Below are positions 56,587 through 64,000 of a stretch of DNA of 64,000 nt, in pieces. The DNA comes from Chitinibacter tainanensis DSM 15459 (GTDB taxonomy: Bacteria; Pseudomonadota; Gammaproteobacteria; Burkholderiales; Chitinibacteraceae): the NCBI RefSeq assembly GCF_000429785.1, contig NZ_AUCN01000009.1, positions 372,001-436,000 on the forward strand, read 5' to 3'. Each line of letters opens with the position of its first letter. Position 1 is the first letter of the stretch. Made by a program: the position numbers and the translations under genes. The notes under the pieces were generated by a model, which was not told the DNA's origin, did not search any database, and saw only the letters and a program-made list of their open reading frames with translations.

Positions 56587-58425
56587 ATGTTTGATTTTGT
56601 ACACAATAATAAAACCGCCGTGCAGGTGATCTTGGGGATGATCTCCGTAGGTTTGGTGGTTGGGATTGGTTTTAGCGGTTATGAAGCGATGAGCCAAGGC
56701 GATAACTACTTGGCGAAGGTCGGTAAAACACCGATTACTCAGCGTGAATTGGCCGAGGCCATTGGTAATCAAGCGATTCCCAATGAAATGAAGCCTATGG
56801 TCGTTGAGCAACTCGTTCGCCAACATTTGCTCAGTGAGCAAGCCAACAAGCTGCGCCTCACTGTGCCGGATGCGGTATTGCGCGATGCGATTGCTGCAAT
56901 TCCTGCTTTCCAGGTCGATGGCAAGTTTGACGCCAAACGCTATCAAGAATTGCTGGCCTCGCAGCAAATGTCGCCAGCCCAGTTTGAAGAGAAAGTCAAA
57001 AAAGATCTGGTACTGCGCCAATTGATGGATGGCTTGATGCAGACTGGCTTTGCCTCGAATGCCCAACTGCAACGCTTGAATCAGCTGATGGGCGAAAAGC
57101 GTGAAGTCAACCAAGTCGTTTTGGCGCCCGCACAATATCTGGCTCAGGCGACAGCATCTGGCGCTGAGATCAAGCAATACTACGATAGCAACCTGGCCAA
57201 GTTTAAAGCCCCTGAGCAAGTTAAGCTGGAGTACGTGATTCTGTCGCAGAGTGATCTGGCGGCCACGCAAGCCGTGAGCGAAGAAGAAATCCAGAAATAC
57301 TTCGAGGCGCACAAATCTGAATTGGCCAAAGAAGAGCGCAAAGTCAGCCATATCCTGCTGAATGCCCCGAAGGACATGAAGGCTGATGAAAAAGCCAAAG
57401 TACGCCAGCAGGCTGAACAAATTTTGGCCGAACTCAAAGCCAATCCAGCCCGCTTTGCTGAATTAGCCAAAGCCAAATCGCAAGACCCAGGCTCGGCTGC
57501 GAATGGTGGTGATTTGGGCTTTTTTGCGCGCGGTGCGATGGTAAAACCGTTTGAAGAAGCGGCTTTCAAACTGCAAAAGGGCCAACTCAGTGGCGTGGTT
57601 GAGACCGAGTTTGGCTTCCATATTTTGAAGCTGGATGATATCAAGGGCGCTACGCTGGCTGATCTGAAGCCTACGATCGAAAACAAGCTGAAAATGGACA
57701 AAGCCCAAGCCGCGTTCCAAGTGCAATCGGAGAAGTTTGGTGAACTGGTTTACCAGCAAGCCGATAGCCTCGAGCCGGTGGCCGATGAGCTCAAACTCAA
57801 GATCGAGAAAAGTGATTGGCTGAGCCGTGAAGCGAGCAAAGACGAAGGCTTGAAAAACCCGAAACTGCTGGAAGCGATTTTCAGTGATGATGTGCTGAAG
57901 AAAAAGCACAATTCAGAAGCCATTGAACTGGCCAATGGCAAGCTGATTTCGGCTCGGGTGGTCGAGCACAAACCTGCGCAAACTCAGCCTTTGGCCGATG
58001 TGAGTGCCCAGATCGCTGCGCAACTGAAAAACGAAAAGGCGCTGAAACTGGCGGCGGCTGATGGTCAGGCCAAACTCAAAGCGCTGCAAGCTGGCCAAGA
58101 GGTGGCGCTGGCCTGGGGCGAGGTGCAGCAGTTTAGCCGCTTGGCAGCACCTGGCGTGGCGGAAGCTGATCTGAAGGCGATCTTTAAGGTGGATGGCAAT
58201 CAAAAGCCAGCCTTCGTCGGTGCGGCAGTACCGGGTAAAGGTTATGTGCTGTATAAAGTGGGCAAAACCATCGCTGCACCTGAGCTCAGCCCGCAGAACA
58301 AATTCCAGCTCGATGAAAATCTGGCCCGTATGTATGGTCAGGTTGAGATGAATGCGTATTTGGAAGCGCTGAAGAAAGAAATCAGCGTGAAATACAGCAA
58401 GCAATTCAGCAAAGCCGCCGAGTAA
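56587..58425 (+). CDS. ppiD: Periplasmic folding chaperone PpiD
   Basis: 612 residues. An N-terminal membrane anchor (VQVILGMISVGLVVGIGF) is followed by SurA-like helical domains and a parvulin domain near 250-360 (ERKVSHILLNAPK, GSAANGGDLGFFARGAMVKPF, ETEFGFHILKLDD). It sits at the Sec translocon exit and helps folding of envelope proteins. Position after hupB is the standard one. Confidence 0.97.
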   Translation: MFDFVHNNKTAVQVILGMISVGLVVGIGFSGYEAMSQGDNYLAKVGKTPITQRELAEAIGNQAIPNEMKPMVVEQLVRQHLLSEQANKLRLTVPDAVLRDAIAAIPAFQVDGKFDAKRYQELLASQQMSPAQFEEKVKKDLVLRQLMDGLMQTGFASNAQLQRLNQLMGEKREVNQVVLAPAQYLAQATASGAEIKQYYDSNLAKFKAPEQVKLEYVILSQSDLAATQAVSEEEIQKYFEAHKSELAKEERKVSHILLNAPKDMKADEKAKVRQQAEQILAELKANPARFAELAKAKSQDPGSAANGGDLGFFARGAMVKPFEEAAFKLQKGQLSGVVETEFGFHILKLDDIKGATLADLKPTIENKLKMDKAQAAFQVQSEKFGELVYQQADSLEPVADELKLKIEKSDWLSREASKDEGLKNPKLLEAIFSDDVLKKKHNSEAIELANGKLISARVVEHKPAQTQPLADVSAQIAAQLKNEKALKLAAADGQAKLKALQAGQEVALAWGEVQQFSRLAAPGVAEADLKAIFKVDGNQKPAFVGAAVPGKGYVLYKVGKTIAAPELSPQNKFQLDENLARMYGQVEMNAYLEALKKEISVKYSKQFSKAAE

Positions 58426-58440
58426 TTGGCCGCTGACAAA

Positions 58441-58466
58441 AAACCCGGCCTAGGCCGGGTTTTTTA
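58441..58466. terminator. Bidirectional terminator embedded in the 3' end of the enoyl-CoA hydratase gene
   Basis: AAACCCGGCC-TA-GGCCGGGTTT, a perfect stem with A's and T's outside. The minus-strand stop codon TAG (58452-58450) lies at the loop, so the last codons of that gene form half of the hairpin. Confidence 0.9.
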
Positions 58467-59250
58467 TTGCCCAAGCGGGTGTACTGGCTTGAAGATAAGC
58501 GCGAATCCCCTCTACCGCTTCTTCATGGCTGCGGATGTGGGCCATACGGTGTGCCGTATCAGAAATCATGGCGTCATCAATCGGGCGATGCTCCACCGAC
58601 GTTATCAAGCGCTTGCAAGCCGTGAGGGCATGCGGACTATTGCGCAAAATATGCGCACACCATTGTTCTACTTGCTGATGTGCTGTCGCATGATCAGGAT
58701 GTACCTCATGGATTAATCCGATGCGCTGCGCTGCCTTGCCGTCAAACTGCTCACCGGTGAGAAAAAACCGTCGTGCTGCGCTACTGCCGATTTTGTTGAT
58801 CAGATAGGGCCCGTAGACGGCCGGGATTAAGCCTAGGCGGGCATCTGGTACCGCAAAACGACTGCGGGCTGTGGCCACGATCAGGTCGCAACAGGCGATC
58901 AGACCGCAGCCGAGGCCAATGGCTGGCCCATCGACCAGCGCTATAGTCGGAAAGGGCAGGCGATCAAGGATGCGCAGCAGGCGGGCAATATTCAGGGCGT
59001 CTTCAAAATTATGATCGGCACTGGCGCTACACCCTTGGGCGATCCAGTGTTCATCGGTTCCGGCGCAAAAATGCTGCGGGCCACCGCTCAAGATCAGCAC
59101 CCGGGCTCGTTCATTTTGCCCTAGCGCGGTCAGGGTGGCGCTGAGCTCGGCGACCATAATTTCATTAATGGCATGACAGACTTCTGGCCGTTTGAGTTGC
59201 AGGCGAATTACGCCGAATTCGTCCATCGCACAGTCGATTGTGTCACTCAT
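58450..59250 (-). CDS. Enoyl-CoA hydratase/isomerase family protein
   Basis: 266 residues from the ATG at 59250; GGGG lies six bases upstream, while an ATG at 59256 touches it. Crotonase fold: oxyanion-hole motifs SGGPQHFCAGTD and DGPAIGLGCGLIACCDLIVA, and RLGLIPAVYGPYL, where the usual catalytic Glu positions are altered (AVYGP). Substrate unknown. It is monocistronic and shares a terminator with ppiD. Confidence 0.87.
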   Translation of the reverse strand: MSDTIDCAMDEFGVIRLQLKRPEVCHAINEIMVAELSATLTALGQNERARVLILSGGPQHFCAGTDEHWIAQGCSASADHNFEDALNIARLLRILDRLPFPTIALVDGPAIGLGCGLIACCDLIVATARSRFAVPDARLGLIPAVYGPYLINKIGSSAARRFFLTGEQFDGKAAQRIGLIHEVHPDHATAHQQVEQWCAHILRNSPHALTACKRLITSVEHRPIDDAMISDTAHRMAHIRSHEEAVEGIRAYLQASTPAWAIKNPA

Positions 59251-59465
59251 GACCATCCCCGCTTGGTAATCTGTGGCATTTGTTGCATTGCAACCATGGC
59301 TTGCATAGCCGGTTTAGTGCATATCCTTGGTTTTTGCCAGTGCGCTGCGGATGATTGGCGCGAATGAAGTGAAATTAAAGCGCTGGCTGATTGAGCATGA
59401 CAGCTCAGGCGCGTAGAATTGAGCCCCTTGTGCAAGCCTTTGCCATTCCTTCCCGAGACTTCTGC

Positions 59466-59846
59466 ATGCAAGAGTACATCCCGCATGATGCGCCAAGCAG
59501 CGATTCACGTAATTTGGCTGTGTTGATTTATATCCTCACCATTTTCTGCCCCTTACTGCCCGGCTTGGTGGGTTTTATCGCGAAAAAAGATGATCGTTTT
59601 GTGCTGAGTGCTGCGCGTGAAACACTGAATTGGTCGATTTGTTTTCTGCTAGGCTCGGCGGCAATTTCGGTGCTGAATGGCGTGCTGTTGTTTATTCCGA
59701 TTCTGGGCTGGCTGCTCATGGGGATCTTGTGGCTGGCGGTGGGCGCCTATTATCTGCTTGGCGTGGTGGGCTGCGTGCTGGGGGCAATGAATGCCAGCAA
59801 AGGGCTTGAGCATCGTTTTCCCTTTATTGTGCGATTGATTTCCTGA
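59466..59846 (+). CDS. Small membrane protein, DUF4870 family
   Basis: 126 residues from the ATG at 59466. Three hydrophobic segments (AVLIYILTIFCPLLPGLVGF, SICFLLGSAAISVLNGVLLF, WLLMGILWLAVGAYYLLG) and the charged RFVLSAARETLNWS between the first two match DUF4870 proteins of unknown function. Its stop overlaps the next gene's start by one base (TGATG), so they are coupled. Confidence 0.85.
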   Translation: MQEYIPHDAPSSDSRNLAVLIYILTIFCPLLPGLVGFIAKKDDRFVLSAARETLNWSICFLLGSAAISVLNGVLLFIPILGWLLMGILWLAVGAYYLLGVVGCVLGAMNASKGLEHRFPFIVRLIS

Positions 59847-60676
59847 TGAAATTGGCTGGTTTGGCCCTTGGCCTGCTCTGTGGCGCTGCGCAAGCGGCGT
59901 CCGTAGCGATCCCTTATGGTAACGGTAAACTCAAAGCTGAATTTCAGGCTGCCAATCGCTATGGTGCTCCGGCCGTCATTATTTTGCACGGCTGTGGTGG
60001 TCTGCTGAATAAAGAAGGTGATATTGGGCTGCGCTATGAGCGCATCGCGAGCCAGCTGCAGGAACTGGATTTTGCGGTGCTGATCCCGCAGGCAAAAGCC
60101 AAACTTAGCTGTCAGCCCCAGCAGTTGGCCCGGCAGAAAGCGGCGATGAATGCGCGCGCTAACGAGTTGGCGGCCGCGATTAGCTGGCTAAAAAAACGTC
60201 CGCAGATCGATGCCAAGCGCATTGCCGTGGTGGCGTGGGATCAGGGCGCCACGGCGACACTGGCGCTGCTGAATCGTAAATCGCCGGGTATTCGCTCGGC
60301 CGCCTTATTTTATCCCGCCTGCAAGCCATTACTGGGGAGGGAGTATCGGGTCGCGGCGCCAACACTGCTATTGGCCGGCGAACACGATAATCTTACTCCG
60401 AGCGCCCATTGCAGCGAGCTGGCGCAAGCTTCAGGGCAAAGCCTCTTTCACGTGGTGACCTACCCGGGCGTGCGGCATGATTTTGACCTTAACCCCGAGC
60501 AGGCAAGCCGTGAGGCCTTGAATCTGCCGCGTAATCATTTAGCCCTAGATGTCTTGGCCGACCCTGAGGCGGCCAGCGATGCCTGGCGGCGTACCTTTAA
60601 ATGGCTCTCGCGCTGGTTTGATCCGGAACGAAGTATCGAGGGCGTGCCGCCGCGCAATTTGCCGGTGCCACATTAA
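59846..60676 (+). CDS. Exported dienelactone-hydrolase-like protein lacking the nucleophile
   Basis: 276 residues with a signal peptide (ends AQAASV). Alpha/beta hydrolase core with VIILHGCGGLLN, LLAGEHDNLTP (acid) and PGVRHDFDLNP (His). The nucleophile elbow, normally GxSxG or GxCxG, reads VVAWDQGATA: Asp (D132) replaces Ser/Cys and Ala replaces the first Gly. It may therefore be inactive, bind a ligand, or use other chemistry. Translationally coupled to the DUF4870 protein. Confidence 0.8.
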   Translation: MKLAGLALGLLCGAAQAASVAIPYGNGKLKAEFQAANRYGAPAVIILHGCGGLLNKEGDIGLRYERIASQLQELDFAVLIPQAKAKLSCQPQQLARQKAAMNARANELAAAISWLKKRPQIDAKRIAVVAWDQGATATLALLNRKSPGIRSAALFYPACKPLLGREYRVAAPTLLLAGEHDNLTPSAHCSELAQASGQSLFHVVTYPGVRHDFDLNPEQASREALNLPRNHLALDVLADPEAASDAWRRTFKWLSRWFDPERSIEGVPPRNLPVPH

Positions 60677-60768
60677 GCCTTGATCCGACGCAGTAAATTA
60701 TCCGCAACCGCTGTAAGCCCAGCCTAGATTGCTTTAAAATAAGCCCAGCTTAACGAGGAAGTAGCCCC

Positions 60769-61668
60769 ATGAATGCATCTGATTTCACCGCTGTGCTGGC
60801 CAATGTAACCGGTGTTGCCGTTATCCCTTCTGCCGATCTATTTGATCATCACGGCGATGGTTTGCCGCTGGTCACCATTGAGAACGAACTGGGGCGTGCT
60901 ACTTTGGCACTGCAAGGTGCGCATCTGCTGTCGTTTATCCCGGCTGGCGGTAAAGAGTTGCTGTGGGTGTCGCCACTGGCGAAATTCGCCGACGACAAAG
61001 CCGTACGTGGGGGAATTCCGCTGTGTATGCCTTGGTTTGGTGGCCATCCGGCCGGTTTGCCATCGCATGGCTTTGCCCGCACCATGGATTGGACTCTCGC
61101 CAGTGCCGAACAGCTGGCCAACGGTGCAACCCGAGTGGTGCTGACTCTGGCGCATACTGCTGAAACCCTGCAGCAATGGCCGCATGAATTTAAATTCGAG
61201 CTGCAAGTGGATGTAGGCACTGAACTCACACTGACTTTGCGGGTCGATAACCTGAGCAATACCCCGGCACCGTTTACCTACGCTTTCCATACCTACTTTA
61301 ATGTCGCGGACTATACCCAGTCGCCGATTCATGGGCTGGAGAATCTGACCTACATCGATACGCTTGGTGAAGTGCGCCGCCTTAAGCAAGAAGGTGTCTT
61401 GCAACTGAGTGGTAGTACTGATCGGGTGTATCTGGATGTGCCAGCGGTGCAAACGATTGTTGATGGCGACCGTTCGATCCAAATTACCAGCAGCGCGCAT
61501 AGCGCCGTGGTGTGGAACCCGGGTGAATACGCGGTGCAGATGGCCGATGTGGGCGCCAATATGCAAGGCTTTGTCTGTGTTGAACGCGGTGATGTCTTTG
61601 ATAATGCGCTTGAAATAGCTGCCGGCGCGCGCTTTACCAGTACCATGACGCTGGCCGAAGTGCGCTAA
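60769..61668 (+). CDS. D-hexose-6-phosphate mutarotase (YeaD-like)
   Basis: 299 residues. Aldose-1-epimerase fold that interconverts alpha and beta forms of glucose-6-phosphate. Seen: GAHLLSFIPAGGKELLWVSP, IPLCMPWFGGHP, PSHGFART with a catalytic-type His, TYAFHTYFNVAD and VWNPG near the end, all typical of YeaD/YMR099C. A terminator follows. Not in an operon with sugar-uptake genes here. Confidence 0.92.
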   Translation: MNASDFTAVLANVTGVAVIPSADLFDHHGDGLPLVTIENELGRATLALQGAHLLSFIPAGGKELLWVSPLAKFADDKAVRGGIPLCMPWFGGHPAGLPSHGFARTMDWTLASAEQLANGATRVVLTLAHTAETLQQWPHEFKFELQVDVGTELTLTLRVDNLSNTPAPFTYAFHTYFNVADYTQSPIHGLENLTYIDTLGEVRRLKQEGVLQLSGSTDRVYLDVPAVQTIVDGDRSIQITSSAHSAVVWNPGEYAVQMADVGANMQGFVCVERGDVFDNALEIAAGARFTSTMTLAEVR

Positions 61669-61688
61669 ACCCGCCGCATTTGCCGCTC

Positions 61689-61717
61689 AACGCCCGCTGG
61701 TCCGGGCGTTTTTTTTG
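61689..61717 (+). terminator. Terminator of the mutarotase gene
   Basis: ACGCCCG-CTGGTC-CGGGCGT stem followed by eight T, just before ubiD. Confidence 0.9.
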
Positions 61718-61728
61718 CAGGAAATTTC

Positions 61729-63252
61729 ATGAAATATCGTGATTTACGTGATTTCATCCAGCAGCTGGAAGCGCAGGGTGAATTGAAACGGGTGCAGCTG
61801 CCAGTCTCGCCCAAATTAGAAATGACCGAGCTTTGTGACCGTATCTTGCGCCAAGGCGGGCCAGCGCTATTGTTCGAGAATATACCTGGCTACCGTATGC
61901 CGGTGCTCGGCAATTTATTCGGCACGCCACGGCGTGTTGCACTCGGCATGGGCGCGCAAGACACCAGTGCGCTGCGCGAAATTGGCCAAACGCTGGCTTA
62001 TCTTAAAGAGCCTGAACCACCCAAAGGTCTGAAAGATGCGTGGGAGAAGCTGCCGCTGTTGAAGCAAGTGCTCAATATGGCGCCGAAAGAAGTGCGCAAA
62101 GGCATTTGCCAAGAAGTCATTATCGAAGGCCCCGATGTCGATCTGGGGCAGATTCCGATCCAGCATTGCTGGCCGGGCGATGTGGCGCCGCTGATTACCT
62201 GGGGCTTGGTGGTCACTCGTGGGCCAAATAAAAAACGGCAGAATCTGGGCATTTATCGCCAGCAGGTGATAGCCAAAAACCAAGTGATTATGCGCTGGCT
62301 GGCGCATCGCGGCGGTGCGCTGGATTTTCGCGAGCATGCCAAGCAAAACCCGGGCAAGCCGTATCCGGTGGCCGTAGTGCTGGGCTGCGATCCAGCAACG
62401 ATCTTGGGCGCGGTAACGCCCGTACCCGATACGCTCAGTGAATATCAGTTTGCCGGCTTGTTGCGCGGTAGTAAGACCGAGTTGGTGCAGTGTATTGGCT
62501 CAGACCTGCAAGTGCCAGCCACGGCCGAAATTGTGCTCGAAGGCATGTTGAAACCCTGCGACACAGGCTATAGCGGTGTGTCTGAGCATGGCGTGCCGCT
62601 AAAAGAAGTGAATGGCTTTCTGCATGCGCTGGAAGGCCCGTATGGCGACCATACCGGCTACTACAACGAGCAGGATTGGTTTCCGGTCTTTGAGGTGGAG
62701 CGCATCACCAGCCGCCCCGATCCGATTTACCACAGCACCTACACCGGCAAACCACCGGATGAGCCCGCGATTTTAGGCGTGGCGCTGAACGAAGTGTTTG
62801 TGCCGATCTTGCAAAAGCAATTTCCCGAAATCGTCGATTTTTATCTGCCGCCCGAAGGTTGCAGCTATCGGATGGCGATTGTGTCGATCAAAAAACAATA
62901 TCCGGGTCATGCCAAACGGGTGATGTTTGGTGTGTGGTCGTTCTTGCGCCAGTTTATGTACACCAAATACATCGTGATCGTGGATGATGATGTGGATTGC
63001 CGCGATTGGAAAGAAGTGATCTGGGCGATTACCACGCGGATGGATCCGGTGCGCGATACTACGCTAGTGGAGCATACACCGATTGATTATCTGGATTTCG
63101 CCAGCCCCATTTCTGGCTTGGGTGGCAAGATGGGCTTGGATGCGACCAATAAGCTGCCGGGTGAAACCAGTCGCGAGTGGGGCCGGGTGATTGAGCGTGA
63201 TCCGGCCGCCGTGGCGCGGATTGATGCGATCTGGCGTGATCTCAAGCTGTAA
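61729..63252 (+). CDS. ubiD: 4-hydroxy-3-polyprenylbenzoate decarboxylase
   Basis: 507 residues, full length. UbiD decarboxylates the ubiquinone ring precursor using prenylated FMN made by Ubi[22 protein letters not shown] at the start, [54 protein letters not shown] and the late [13 protein letters not shown] are standard. The start follows an AGGAAATTTC and lies 12 bases after the upstream terminator. Confidence 0.98.
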   Translation: MKYRDLRDFIQQLEAQGELKRVQLPVSPKLEMTELCDRILRQGGPALLFENIPGYRMPVLGNLFGTPRRVALGMGAQDTSALREIGQTLAYLKEPEPPKGLKDAWEKLPLLKQVLNMAPKEVRKGICQEVIIEGPDVDLGQIPIQHCWPGDVAPLITWGLVVTRGPNKKRQNLGIYRQQVIAKNQVIMRWLAHRGGALDFREHAKQNPGKPYPVAVVLGCDPATILGAVTPVPDTLSEYQFAGLLRGSKTELVQCIGSDLQVPATAEIVLEGMLKPCDTGYSGVSEHGVPLKEVNGFLHALEGPYGDHTGYYNEQDWFPVFEVERITSRPDPIYHSTYTGKPPDEPAILGVALNEVFVPILQKQFPEIVDFYLPPEGCSYRMAIVSIKKQYPGHAKRVMFGVWSFLRQFMYTKYIVIVDDDVDCRDWKEVIWAITTRMDPVRDTTLVEHTPIDYLDFASPISGLGGKMGLDATNKLPGETSREWGRVIERDPAAVARIDAIWRDLKL

Positions 63253-63312
63253 GCGGGCTGGACATTTGAGTTTGGTCTATTCTGTAATCATTGCGTGAAC
63301 CTAGGGCTTGCC

Positions 63313-64000
63313 ATGTTGCCACTTCATCGAGAATTTGAATTTACCCATGCCGACTTCGAAAAGGTGCGCAAATTAATTTACAACTATGCCGGTATCGCGC
63401 TCTCCGAATCCAAGCACGATATGGTGTATGGGCGCTTGGCCAAACGGTTGCGCGCGCTGAATCTGAAAACCTTTCAGCAATACCTGCAGGTACTGGAAAA
63501 GGGTGACCCGAAAGAATTGGAGCTGTTTACCAATTCCATGACCACCAATCTCACCTCGTTTTTCCGCGAGGCGCATCATTTTGAGATTTTGAATCGCTAC
63601 CTAAAAAGCCAAAAGCCCGGCGGTACCTTCAATATCTGGTGTTCTGCTTCCAGCACCGGCGAAGAGCCCTATTCGCTGGCGATTACTGCCTGTGAAGCCT
63701 TCGATAGCTTGCGCCCACCGGTCAAAATTTTCGCCACTGATCTGGATACCAATGTGCTGGAAGTTGGGCGGCAGGGTATTTATGCCGCGGAAGAAGTGCG
63801 CAAAATGGGCGCGCCGCGCGTTAGCCGCTTTTTTACCCAGCTAAGCGATGGCCGTTTTCAGCTCAAGCCGGAATTGCGTGAAATGATCACCTTCCGCCGC
63901 CTGAATCTGATCGAGCCCAATTGGTCGATTCGCGGCCCATTGGATGCCATTTTCTGCCGGAATGTGATGATTTATTTCGACAAAGACACCCAGTTTAAGA
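63313..64000 (+). CDS. cheR: Chemotaxis methyltransferase CheR (partial, runs off the window)
   Basis: The first 229 residues, without the end. CheR methylates glutamates of chemoreceptors using SAM. N-terminal helical domain (FTHADFEKVRKLIYNYAGIAL), MTTNLTSFFREAHHFEIL, SAM site IWCSASSTGEEPYSLAI, FATDLDTNVLE and CRNVMIYFD are all in place. With fliW/flgM/flgN it supports a motile cell. No sigma-28 promoter is seen in the 60 bases upstream. Confidence 0.95.
   Translation, partial: MLPLHREFEFTHADFEKVRKLIYNYAGIALSESKHDMVYGRLAKRLRALNLKTFQQYLQVLEKGDPKELELFTNSMTTNLTSFFREAHHFEILNRYLKSQKPGGTFNIWCSASSTGEEPYSLAITACEAFDSLRPPVKIFATDLDTNVLEVGRQGIYAAEEVRKMGAPRVSRFFTQLSDGRFQLKPELREMITFRRLNLIEPNWSIRGPLDAIFCRNVMIYFDKDTQFK

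Noticed and set aside
56524-57420. A 298-codon minus-strand frame
   Set aside because: Antisense to the start of ppiD and composed of Leu/Phe/His-rich shadow sequence without any family features.

Overview
The window is chromosomal DNA of a Gram-negative, flagellated bacterium, most likely a betaproteobacterium of the Neisseriales, perhaps close to the chitinolytic Chitinibacter/Deefgea group. This is inferred from gene content and order (aroQ-accB-accC, tig-clpP-clpX-lon-hupB-tRNA-ppiD, fliW/flgM/flgN, a secreted GH18 chitinase, bioF/bioH) and not from a database search. Most of the DNA is ordinary, densely packed housekeeping sequence. No CRISPR array, defence island, prophage or complete insertion sequence is visible.

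Layout. 0-4.4 kb: a cytochrome c, the MsrP/MsrQ periplasmic methionine sulfoxide repair pair, a PilZ-like protein and a HIT protein. 4.7-8.6 kb: one very large flavin plus iron-sulfur oxidoreductase. 8.7-13.6 kb: three paralogous TPR proteins, only one carrying a GGDEF domain, with a YqhD aldehyde reductase gene among them. 13.8-18.2 kb: chitinase, then accC, accB and aroQ. 18.4-25.7 kb: queA and tgt (queuosine), a tandem HD-GYP protein, a bacteriohemerythrin behind an FNR-like box, and two oxidoreductases. 25.7-26.6 kb: two tRNA genes facing each other around the relic of an integrase cut by a perfect IS-end-like palindrome.

26.6-41.8 kb: def, a SUI1-type factor, a ferredoxin, thyA, an orphan sensor kinase, greB, rluB, mutS, tilS, accA, fliW, then flgM-flgN behind a textbook sigma-28 promoter, and an orphan GspF-like gene. 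41.9-43.1 kb: dapA under a clear lysine riboswitch whose expression platform hides the ribosome binding site. 43.4-49.8 kb: a nitronate-monooxygenase-like protein with a Cys-rich tail, the bioF-DUF2520-bioH-cobQ cluster, and a PII gene. 50-58.4 kb: tRNA-Leu and the protein quality control block tig-clpP-clpX-lon-hupB-tRNA-Asp-ppiD. 58.4-64 kb: enoyl-CoA hydratase, small membrane and hydrolase-like proteins, a hexose-6-phosphate mutarotase, ubiD, and the start of cheR, cut by the window edge.

The points most worth following up are the lysine riboswitch on dapA, the TPR/TPR-GGDEF trio, the integrase relic between two tRNAs, a short repeated hairpin motif found at gene ends, the FNR-like box before the bacteriohemerythrin, and the composite control region of the chitinase gene.
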